From: CAZDAW01 sp964503685
GTDB taxonomy: Bacteria; Chloroflexota; Anaerolineae; Anaerolineales; Anaerolineaceae
DNA: 20,684 nucleotides
Assembly: GCA_964503685.1 (NCBI GenBank)
Contig: CAZDAW010000055.1
Span: 1 to 20,684 of the forward strand
Direction of reading: 5' to 3'
Part shown: one piece after another, positions 1 to 6,421 of the stretch
How positions within the stretch are numbered: position 1 is the stretch's first letter
How the letters are laid out: the number at the start of each line of letters is the position of its first letter
Made by a program: the position numbers and the translations under genes
The notes under the pieces: generated by a model
Seen by the model: only the letters and a program-made list of their open reading frames with translations
The model's database searches: none
Told to the model about the DNA's origin: nothing

Positions 1-148
1 GCATCAAAGAAAAAACAATTAGGAAGATCACCGCCGGAGCAACGAATATCATCCCCCAAAATGCTTTAGAATTAATCCGCTTGCCGCTTTTAACAGCAGG
101 TGGGGTGAACTCAGGTTGAATCGGCTTGTCGGCCATTTCAACATTCAT
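1..148 (-). CDS. Carbohydrate ABC transporter permease, MalF type (N-terminal fragment)
   Basis: Only the first 49 codons are inside the window; the gene continues past the left edge. The visible protein has a short polar N-terminus rich in Pro and Lys, followed from about residue 31 by a hydrophobic stretch beginning FWGMIFVAPAVIFLIVFSLM. That is the usual first transmembrane helix of MalF/UgpA-like sugar permeases, which form the membrane channel with a MalG-type partner. The ATG at 148 is preceded by GAGGTG at a 5-6 nt spacing. The gene lies downstream of the sugar-binding lipoprotein at 222-1568, the normal order in such operons, with a stem-loop between them. Assignment to the family is likely from this context plus the hydrophobic start. 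Substrate cannot be read from the fragment. Confidence 0.75.
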   Translation of the reverse strand, partial: MNVEMADKPIQPEFTPPAVKSGKRINSKAFWGMIFVAPAVIFLIVFSLM

Positions 149-174
149 TTTGCACCTCACAATTTATTTAAAGA

Positions 175-206
175 GGCAGGAGGGCGGGCTGAACTGCACT
201 CCTGCC
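175..206 (-). other. Intercistronic stem-loop between binding protein and permease
   Basis: GGCAGGAG at 175-182 pairs perfectly with CTCCTGCC at 199-206 around a 16-nt loop. On the minus strand it follows the binding-protein stop and precedes the permease start, and it has no strong U-tract. Such hairpins between a binding-protein gene and its permease genes usually stabilise the upstream message or attenuate read-through, giving more binding protein than permease. The role is inferred; the base pairing is directly visible. Confidence 0.55.
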
Positions 207-221
207 AGTATTCTAAAAAAT

Positions 222-1568
222 TTATTGGTTCTCGCCCAAAATACGTTTAGCTTCTTCTGCTGCTGTCTTTAATGCATCTTCAGGTGTCTTCTTGCCATAC
301 CAGGCTGCTTCAATCTCAGTCTGTAATGTAGTCTTGATTTCCTGGCCGCCAGCAAAGACGGGTTCTGGCTTGGATGTAGCAGTAGAGGCTACGTAAGCAG
401 TCATGAATTCATCGCCCAAACGATCCTTGAGGGCTGCCTGATCGGAAGTACGGCTTGGAATGACTCCCAGTGCAGAAGTCAGGTAATCTCCCATCGGAGA
501 AGCTTGTCCTTCAGCAGCGGGGGTATTCAGCCATTTAACCAATTTCCAGGCCTCATCCCGGTTAGGACTGCCATTATCCACCCCCCACAGCCAGTTGTAT
601 TGCAGAGCAACAGGAGTTCCGTTGGACGGAATTTGAGCCACGCCAACATTCTCGTAACCATCAGCAAATGAAGTCTGCAATGTGGAGCGGAACCAGTTCG
701 CCATGATGATCATGGCAGCCTTTCCGTTGACAAAATCATTGTAGCTGCCGATAGCCGGATCAATACATTTCTGGTTGATCATGTCGGTGTAGAACTTCGT
801 AACAGCCAAACCTTCGGGGCTATCGAACAAAACGGATTTATTGTCATCTGAAATATATTGGCCGCCTTGTGACCAGAGCAGCGACAGGAAAGGATGTACC
901 ACACCAGAGTCCCATCCGGGCATTACGGCCATACCAGCGACCTCAATCTTACCGCCTGAAGATTTTGTCAACTTGCAGGTGTATTCCTTGAGTTCATCCA
1001 GAGTGGCTGGGGGTTTATCATAGCCCGCTTCTTTAAACATCTTCTTGTTGTAAACCAGTTGGTAAGTGTCGATCTCAGTTGGGTAGCCCCAAATCGTATC
1101 AGCGAATGTCACGGCTTGAATGGAACCGGGGGTATAGCTAGCCTTAATATCCTCAATTACATCTGCCGGAGGAACCGCCAGCATACCGCCTTGAGCAAAA
1201 TCGGGCATCCATAAGTTATAGAAATGGTAAATATCCGGGCTGATGCCGGCCGCGCGTGCTGTTGTGATCTTGGGCAACAATTGGTCAAACGTAACCGCCT
1301 GATACTCAATGGTCACATTGGGATTGAGCTTCATGTACTCATCCAACTTGGCTTGCATTGGCTTCAATAAAGATTCCTCGCCCCAGTGTGTCAGGATGGT
1401 GAGCTTAACTGGTTTCGGCGCTTCAGTTACTTGCACTTCCACGACCTTAGTAGATTCGACTATTGTCGTTTTTTCGATTACCTGTGGCGTCGCAGATGGA
1501 CCGCAAGCAGCGCTCATAACCATTACAGATAGAACTACCAGATACAAAACAACTCGCAGTTTTTTCAT
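222..1568 (-). CDS. Sugar ABC transporter substrate-binding lipoprotein
   Basis: A family 1 extracellular solute-binding protein of 448 aa, which would capture a sugar outside the membrane and deliver it to the permease encoded downstream. The N-terminus is a lipoprotein signal: MKK, a hydrophobic core, then lipobox SAAC with Cys22 as the expected acylated residue. A Thr/Val/Glu-rich linker follows, in the style common in Chloroflexota, before the fold begins near KLTILTHWGEE. The ATG at 1568 is chosen because AGGAGAG lies just upstream; a further ATG at 1586 would put that ribosome site inside the gene and add a polar stretch before the signal peptide. Internal features such as the PDIYHFYNLWMPDFAQGG region and an Ala/Glu-rich C-terminal helix fit the family. 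The ligand is unknown. The gene is third after the GntR and ROK genes and is probably controlled by that GntR protein. Confidence 0.9.
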   Translation of the reverse strand: MKKLRVVLYLVVLSVMVMSAACGPSATPQVIEKTTIVESTKVVEVQVTEAPKPVKLTILTHWGEESLLKPMQAKLDEYMKLNPNVTIEYQAVTFDQLLPKITTARAAGISPDIYHFYNLWMPDFAQGGMLAVPPADVIEDIKASYTPGSIQAVTFADTIWGYPTEIDTYQLVYNKKMFKEAGYDKPPATLDELKEYTCKLTKSSGGKIEVAGMAVMPGWDSGVVHPFLSLLWSQGGQYISDDNKSVLFDSPEGLAVTKFYTDMINQKCIDPAIGSYNDFVNGKAAMIIMANWFRSTLQTSFADGYENVGVAQIPSNGTPVALQYNWLWGVDNGSPNRDEAWKLVKWLNTPAAEGQASPMGDYLTSALGVIPSRTSDQAALKDRLGDEFMTAYVASTATSKPEPVFAGGQEIKTTLQTEIEAAWYGKKTPEDALKTAAEEAKRILGENQ

Positions 1569-1651
1569 ATCTCTCTCTCCTACCAATTTGTCAGATTTTG
1601 ATTAATTGTGCGTTATTCTTTTTTACAAAACCTTTTTTATCTATTTCGATA

Positions 1652-1660
1652 CTCACCTCC
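1652..1660 (-). promoter_or_regulatory. Orphan Shine-Dalgarno-like site in the binding-protein leader
   Basis: On the minus strand GGAGGTGAG is a near-perfect ribosome-binding sequence, yet no ATG, GTG or TTG lies at a usable spacing behind it. The true binding-protein start is about 84 nt further downstream and has its own site. The 105-nt gap around it (1569-1673) is AT-rich, with no clear hairpin. It may be a remnant of an earlier start or a ribosome standby site; function is not shown by the sequence. Confidence 0.3.
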
Positions 1661-1673
1661 AATATTTATTTTT

Positions 1674-2648
1674 TTAATGTGTATAACGAAGAATGGCTCC
1701 ATAGGCTGCCCCCAACAAGCCAGCTTTTGATCCAAGTTGAGATGTTACAATATTTATTGATTGAACCGATACGGGCTGAGCAAAGCGCTCTGCTGTCTGC
1801 TGGATCCTGGGCAATAAGAATTCACAATGCGTTCCCAGTCCACCACCAAGGATGATGATTTCTGGATTTACAAGGCTGATGACATTAGCTATGCCCAAAC
1901 CGACCCAATCTGCCCATTGATTTACCACCTGGAAGGCAAATGTATCACCCATACGGGCAGCTTCAAAAATATGTTTGGCTGTCAAATTTCCCGATTGATC
2001 GATTACATATAAACTGGATTCAGGGTGGGCGCCAATCAATGTACTGGCATACAAGGCCAACCCGGGTCCAGCAGCCAATGCTTCCCAATAGCCCAAATCG
2101 CGGCTTCGTCCTTCGCCAGCCTCAACGTTTGTAGTTAATGCAAACCAACCCGCGGCCCCTGCAAGGCGGTTACGTCCACGAATCAGCTTATCATCCAGAA
2201 TCATTCCCCCGCCAATCCCTGTGCCAATAATGATATCCACCAGGTAATGAAAACCACGGCCTGCTCCACTCCACCATTCGCCCAGCACAGCAGTATGCCC
2301 ATCATATTCTATATATACTGGGAGACTCCATTCCTTCTGCAGAGCGGAACGTAAATCAATATTTCGCCACCCTGATAAATTAGGTGCCCAAATTACTAAA
2401 TCAGTCTCTTGCTCAAGAACTGCAGGTATGCCCACGCCTACGCATTGAATGGCATGCCACTCCAATCCATTTTCGTGGACTAAAACCCTGGCCATACGAT
2501 TAATTTGCTCGATTGCATCTTGAGGGCCGCTTTGGCAGGTCTTCTCCTGAACGGAACACATGATTTGACCAGAGCGATCAACCAAGGCAAGAGCGGTTTT
2601 TGTCCCTCCGATGTCAACAGCTAACACTACATCAACTGTTCGCGCCAT
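1674..2648 (-). CDS. ROK-family protein, possible sugar kinase with altered sugar site
   Basis: A 324-aa protein of the ROK family (bacterial glucokinases, N-acetyl-sugar kinases and related regulators). The ATP phosphate-binding loop is clear at residues 12-18 (DIGGTKT), the expected catalytic Asp is D116 in EYDG, and the glycine-rich GTGIGGGMI follows at 142-150. It has no N-terminal helix-turn-helix, so it is kinase-type rather than repressor-type. The family motif AGExGH, whose Glu and His contact the sugar, reads AGAAGW at 163-168, and the Cys-rich zinc motif that normally follows is absent. Substrate therefore may not be glucose or a simple hexose, or the protein may have a non-catalytic role. 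The ATG is one base after the GntR stop, so the two are co-transcribed and probably translationally coupled. A sugar kinase acting on the imported substrate is the simplest reading. Confidence 0.8.
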   Translation of the reverse strand: MARTVDVVLAVDIGGTKTALALVDRSGQIMCSVQEKTCQSGPQDAIEQINRMARVLVHENGLEWHAIQCVGVGIPAVLEQETDLVIWAPNLSGWRNIDLRSALQKEWSLPVYIEYDGHTAVLGEWWSGAGRGFHYLVDIIIGTGIGGGMILDDKLIRGRNRLAGAAGWFALTTNVEAGEGRSRDLGYWEALAAGPGLALYASTLIGAHPESSLYVIDQSGNLTAKHIFEAARMGDTFAFQVVNQWADWVGLGIANVISLVNPEIIILGGGLGTHCEFLLPRIQQTAERFAQPVSVQSINIVTSQLGSKAGLLGAAYGAILRYTH

Positions 2649-2649
2649 C

Positions 2650-3408
2650 TCAGGATTTTCCCAAGGAAGAGGTCAAACGCTGTCGACCAATGTATAGCGC
2701 GACCCCCTTACTGCGGTAAGCCGTTCGGACGCTCTCTACCACTGCGAAGGATTCAGTAAACGTCAGACCTCGCACAACCAAAAGCGGGTCATTTGCTTTG
2801 AGATTTAGAAGACGCGCCTCCTCTGAAGAAGCTGCCATAGCTTCAATCTCCGCCTCGGTCCACGCTGGGCGGACGTAATATTTCTCGATGAGCACCTTAA
2901 ACAAAGATTTGTTATTCAAATCCTCTTTTTCCAATCCCGGAAACATCTGCGCAGGCATATAGGAAGATTGTATGGCTACAGGTTGGCCATCGGCGCAACG
3001 GAGACGAACCAGATGAAAAGCGTAGTCTGTTGGTCCAATTTTTAATGTCGACTGAAGTTTTTCATCTACACAAATCAATTCCTGAACCAAAACGCGGGAA
3101 GTGGGTTGCATACCACGCGAAAGCATATCTTCAGTAAAACTGGTGAAACCCAGAACGCCGCGCATTTTTGGCTCTGCGATGAAGGTGCCGCGCCCCTGTT
3201 CGCGATAGACCAGGCCACTCTCTAAAAGCGCCTCAATTGCCTGCCGGGCTGTAATACGGCTGACGTTAAGCGCCTGCGCCAAATCGCGCTCGGAAATCAA
3301 ACGCTCGCCTGGTTTCAGTTCGCCAGATTCAATCTGGCTGACCAGACGTTCAAAAAGTTGTAAATAGAGGGGAATATAACTCCCCTTATCCAGGGGTTGG
3401 AGGTTCAT
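2650..3408 (-). CDS. GntR/HutC-family transcriptional regulator
   Basis: A 252-aa regulator with an N-terminal winged helix-turn-helix of GntR type (about residues 10-78; PGERLISERDLAQALNVSRI, then TARQAIEALLESGLV) and a C-terminal UTRA ligand-binding domain (about 95-240) as in HutC, NagR and TreR. UTRA domains usually sense a sugar phosphate or other metabolite and release the repressor from DNA. The gene heads the minus-strand cluster with the ROK protein, binding protein and permease. Its own promoter lies in a 36-bp palindrome about 20-55 bp upstream of the start, so autorepression is likely. The ATG at 3408 has only a weak upstream site (AGGTTA). Effector and full regulon cannot be told from sequence; the plus-strand transporter operon across the intergenic region could also be a target. 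Confidence 0.9.
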   Translation of the reverse strand: MNLQPLDKGSYIPLYLQLFERLVSQIESGELKPGERLISERDLAQALNVSRITARQAIEALLESGLVYREQGRGTFIAEPKMRGVLGFTSFTEDMLSRGMQPTSRVLVQELICVDEKLQSTLKIGPTDYAFHLVRLRCADGQPVAIQSSYMPAQMFPGLEKEDLNNKSLFKVLIEKYYVRPAWTEAEIEAMAASSEEARLLNLKANDPLLVVRGLTFTESFAVVESVRTAYRSKGVALYIGRQRLTSSLGKS

Positions 3409-3427
3409 AAGTAACCTGTCCGATAGT

Positions 3428-3463
3428 TTTGTGGTTATATGGTTATAACCATATTACCACAAA
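3428..3463. promoter_or_regulatory. 36-bp palindrome, likely GntR operator
   Basis: The left half TTTGTGGTTATATGGTTA (3428-3445) is the reverse complement of the right half except at one position, centred on TGGTTATAACCA. It lies between the GntR gene and its promoter and covers that promoter's -10 box. GntR/HutC proteins bind short two-fold symmetric sites as dimers; the length here could take two dimers or one extended dimer. Being an operator is inferred from position and symmetry. Confidence 0.75.
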
Positions 3464-3479
3464 GTTTTGGTAAAGGCAA
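3451..3479 (-). promoter_or_regulatory. SigA-type promoter of the GntR operon
   Basis: On the minus strand TTGCCT (3479-3474) and TAATAT (3456-3451) are separated by exactly 17 bp. The -10 box falls inside the palindrome at 3428-3463, and the predicted transcription start would be near its centre, so a bound repressor would block initiation. Confidence 0.6.
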
Positions 3480-3656
3480 TAAGCATTTTGAAAAAAACTG
3501 TTATTTTCAGCAAAAAGAGGGAGGGTTACTCAGGATTGGCGGTTTTTGTTGTAATGCTTCTTTCCATCGTTTCGACGTTAGGAGTCGTCGCTGAACTACC
3601 TGCGCTGGTTGCAATCACTTCTGCGCCCTGGTGCACGATTCTGCTGTCGAAAATTG

Positions 3657-3685
3657 TTGCTAATATAACAATAGGGTTGTATAAT
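3657..3685 (+). promoter_or_regulatory. SigA-type promoter of the GPH transporter operon
   Basis: TTGCTA at 3657-3662 and a consensus TATAAT at 3680-3685 are spaced by 17 bp. It points at the transporter gene starting at 3795 and would give a leader of about 100 nt. Confidence 0.6.
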
Positions 3686-3794
3686 TATCAATTATTAGAC
3701 GACTTTCAAATGGTCGCTCGACGTGGCAGCCGGTTGCTGCTATCATCGTAGAGATGCAGTCTGTATTGGAAAAATTGCTCTAGGAGGAAATAAT

Positions 3795-5168
3795 ATGGAG
3801 GAACAGACAGACAAGTTGCGCACGCGTACTAAAGTGTTTTATGGCATTGGCGATCTCGGCAATGCCGTGGTCAACTCGGCGATCCAATTTTTCCTGATGA
3901 AATTTTACACCGACGCGGCGCTGGTTCTCCCGGCGCTGGCCGGCAATGCCCTGCTGGTTGGCAAGATATGGGATGCGGTTAATGACCCGCTCTTTGGCTG
4001 GATCACCGACCGGACGAAATCTCGTTTTGGAAAGCGGCGCGTTTTCATGATTTTTGGCGCTCTCCCCCTGGCAATTGCGATTGCCCTGTTATGGTTTGTA
4101 CCGACAGAAGACCGGTTCTGGACATTCGTCTGGATAGCGGCCACCTTCCTTCTGTTTGATACGATCTGGACGCTGACCAATGTCCCATATTATGCCCTGA
4201 CTTCGGAGCTGACTGATGATTACGACGAACGTTCCAGCCTGACAACCTACCGTATGGCGATGGCCGTACCGGCATATCTGGTGGGCGCGGCGCTGACACC
4301 GGCCATCGTCGGATTGTTTGCCCTCCAGCGCACAGGTTACGCCTTCATCGGAATCGCTTACGGTATTCTGGCCGGGCTTGCGTTGATCATCTCCGCGATG
4401 GGCATCCGCGAGCGCACAAAAGTGTCGCTCGCCAAACCAGAACCATCGCCGTTTAAATCTCTGCTCACGGCATTGAAGAATAAACCGTTCGTTCAGTTAT
4501 GCGGGATATATCTCGTAATCAACATCTCCTTTGCTTTCATCAAAATTCTCATGGCTTATTACATCGAATACCAGTTATTGATGAAAGAGCAAACCTCACT
4601 GGTGATGGGTTTGATGCTTATTTGCGTGACGATTTCGCTGCCCTTTTGGCAATGGGTCAGCCGCAAGATGGACAAAGGCCCAGCCTATGCTCTGGGAATG
4701 CTGGCCGGCGGCCTGGCAATCACCTTTACTTTCTTTCTGCCGCACCAGCCTACCGGCCTGATCTACCTGGTCGCGGTGTTGGCCGGTTTCGGCTTTTCGT
4801 CGCAATGGATATTCCCTTGGGCCATGGTAGCAGACGTGGCCGACTATGACCGGGCGGAAACAGGCCAGCAGCGCAGCGGCATGTATTACGGTGTGTGGGG
4901 ATTAGCCACCAAGCTCTCTGAGGCGCTGGCGCTGGCTGCCGTTGGCTGGATTTTGACCGGCTTTGGCTATGTGCCAAATGTCGAGCAGACGCCCCACGCC
5001 CTGTTAGGCATCCGACTCTTCTTTGGCCTGATCCCGGCAGTGTTCATTCTGGGTTCCCTGCCGTTACTCTTCAGGTACCCGATCACACGCAAGAGTCATG
5101 CTGTAATCCGCGCCAAACTGGATGCCATGGACATAGCAGCCAAAGCTGATCATGAAGGTGAAGCATGA
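3795..5168 (+). CDS. GPH-family (MelB/YihO-like) sugar:cation symporter
   Basis: A 457-aa polytopic membrane protein, about 12 transmembrane helices, of the glycoside-pentoside-hexuronide:cation symporter family. The signature after helix II is present at 63-82 (NDPLFGWITDRTKSRFGKRR), and D60 and D64 match the two acidic residues that in MelB form the cation and sugar site. The family imports melibiose, xylosides and glucuronides and includes YihO, associated with sulfoquinovose uptake. The ATG at 3795 is chosen because GGAGG sits just before it; the frame remains open upstream but without homology-like sequence. Its TGA overlaps the ATG of the next gene (ATGA), so transporter and oxidoreductase are translationally coupled and probably handle the same substrate. 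Exact substrate is not readable. Confidence 0.9.
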   Translation: MEEQTDKLRTRTKVFYGIGDLGNAVVNSAIQFFLMKFYTDAALVLPALAGNALLVGKIWDAVNDPLFGWITDRTKSRFGKRRVFMIFGALPLAIAIALLWFVPTEDRFWTFVWIAATFLLFDTIWTLTNVPYYALTSELTDDYDERSSLTTYRMAMAVPAYLVGAALTPAIVGLFALQRTGYAFIGIAYGILAGLALIISAMGIRERTKVSLAKPEPSPFKSLLTALKNKPFVQLCGIYLVINISFAFIKILMAYYIEYQLLMKEQTSLVMGLMLICVTISLPFWQWVSRKMDKGPAYALGMLAGGLAITFTFFLPHQPTGLIYLVAVLAGFGFSSQWIFPWAMVADVADYDRAETGQQRSGMYYGVWGLATKLSEALALAAVGWILTGFGYVPNVEQTPHALLGIRLFFGLIPAVFILGSLPLLFRYPITRKSHAVIRAKLDAMDIAAKADHEGEA

Positions 5169-6244
5169 ACCCAATTCGTGTTGCAATTGTTGGTTGTGGC
5201 CGTATTTCCGATCTGCATCAGATGGGTTACCGTGACTGCACTGATGCCAGAATCATTGCAGTGTGTGATACCAATAAATCCCTTGCTCGCAAGAAAGCAA
5301 AAGAATGGGGAGTAGAAAAAGTCTATACAGACTACAGTCAGGTTCTGGAAGACAGGGACGTGGATATGGTGGAACTGCTGACACCCCATAACCTGCACTG
5401 CACAATGACCGTGCAGGCTGCCCGCGCTGGAAAACATATCTCCGTTCAGAAGCCGATGGCGCTCTCGGCTGCCGAAGCGGACGAGATGATCGCAGCAGCG
5501 GAGAAAACCGGTGTACTCCTGCGAGTCTACGAAACTTTTGTTTATTATGCGCCGGCCGTCCAGGCCAGAGCAATGATTGAAGCCGGCGAGATTGGCGATG
5601 TTCAGGCTATACGTATGCATGTCAACAGCGGCACATCGGATTCATCCTGGAAGGTGCCTCTTTCAGCCTGGCTTTGGCGTTTCAACGAGAAAGAATGCGG
5701 CGGTGGGCCGTTGGTCTTCGATCACGGTTATCATTTATTCTCACTGGGCTACTACCTGGGCGGACCGGTAGAAAAGGTCTTCGCCTGGATCGACCATACA
5801 CCTGTCAAGGAAGCAGGCGGTATCGTCAAGATCGATGCTCCCGCAATGATCATGTTCCAATATAAGGCAAAGCACCGCTATGGCCAGTTGGATATTGAGC
5901 ATACACCAAAGATGCGCATCTACTCAGATTATTACGCTGATGACGACCGCATTGAAGTAATTGGCGAAAAAGGTATCCTTTTCATCAACCGTTACACCAC
6001 CCGAACGGTGGACCTGCCCGAACTTATGCTCTTCAAAGACGGCAAGACGACAGCGGTGCCGATTGAAGGCGTGGAATGGCACGACAGCTTCATCGCCGCC
6101 ACCCAGGATTTCATTAAAAAATTAAAGAGCGGCGGTCAACCTCGTTTGGACGGCCCGACTGGCAAGGCAGTGCTGCAATTCACTCTGGCGGCTCTCCAAT
6201 CCGCCGCTATCGGGCGCGAAGTTCGTCCTGACGAGGTGGGTTAG
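5165..6244 (+). CDS. Gfo/Idh/MocA-family NAD(P)-dependent oxidoreductase (copy 1)
   Basis: A 359-aa protein with an N-terminal Rossmann fold (VAIVGCGRISDLH, residues 6-18) and the C-terminal alpha/beta dimerisation-substrate domain of this family. The catalytic Lys is K96 in QKP, where most members have EKP, and the active-site Asp/His pair fits DHGYH at 186-190. Members oxidise sugars or cyclitols, and some (GH4-like chemistry in GH109, GH177/179 and GH188) use NAD to cleave glycosides by an oxidation-elimination route. The 4-nt overlap with the sugar symporter suggests it acts first on the imported compound. It closely resembles the protein at 17142-18215 over the whole length, including RISDLH, the GKHIS-QKPMAL stretch and GGGPLVFD. 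A sugar dehydrogenase or an NAD-dependent glycosidase are both possible. Confidence 0.9.
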   Translation: MNPIRVAIVGCGRISDLHQMGYRDCTDARIIAVCDTNKSLARKKAKEWGVEKVYTDYSQVLEDRDVDMVELLTPHNLHCTMTVQAARAGKHISVQKPMALSAAEADEMIAAAEKTGVLLRVYETFVYYAPAVQARAMIEAGEIGDVQAIRMHVNSGTSDSSWKVPLSAWLWRFNEKECGGGPLVFDHGYHLFSLGYYLGGPVEKVFAWIDHTPVKEAGGIVKIDAPAMIMFQYKAKHRYGQLDIEHTPKMRIYSDYYADDDRIEVIGEKGILFINRYTTRTVDLPELMLFKDGKTTAVPIEGVEWHDSFIAATQDFIKKLKSGGQPRLDGPTGKAVLQFTLAALQSAAIGREVRPDEVG

Positions 6245-6306
6245 TCAGTCCCCCTTATTCACCTATACACCTCTTTGAGACCTTCGGCGCTTTCAAACGG
6301 GTGAAC

Positions 6307-6357
6307 AAAAACAGGCGTTTGCGCGTTCGTTATACTCGCAGACGCCGTTTTATTTTT
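6307..6357. terminator. Bidirectional rho-independent terminator
   Basis: GGCGTTTGCG at 6314-6323 pairs with CGCAGACGCC at 6337-6346 with one G-U pair. A T-rich tract (GTTTTATTTTTTTA) follows on the plus side and an A-rich tract precedes it, which becomes a U-run for minus-strand transcription. It sits between convergent operons and would end both. In the minus direction the G-U pair becomes an A-C mismatch, so it should be somewhat weaker. Confidence 0.75.
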
Positions 6358-6421
6358 TTATTGAGGATGATTCAACAAATTTATCCGTGGAAGAGAACAC
6401 GGCGAGATGGCAAAAGCCGAA

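Larger units (their letters stand above)
3409..3794. other. Intergenic region between divergent GntR and GPH operons
   Basis: This 386-bp stretch holds the palindromic operator and minus-strand promoter at its left end and a plus-strand promoter near 3657-3685. In between, a plus-strand reading frame opens at a TTG at 3467 and stops at 3751. It would encode 94 aa with a Lys-rich start and two hydrophobic segments (LAVFVVMLLSIVSTLGVV and a second around ITSAPWCTILLSKIVANITI). Its start lies beside the operator, the promoter lies inside it and no family is recognised, so it is not called as a gene. About 100 nt of 5' leader precede the transporter start; no convincing riboswitch fold was seen there. 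Confidence 0.5.

Noticed and set aside
4499..4849. Open frames of 60-150 codons inside the GPH transporter, oxidoreductase and transketolase genes, on either strand.
   Set aside because: They are shadow frames of well-supported genes, have no ribosome sites and encode no recognisable proteins.
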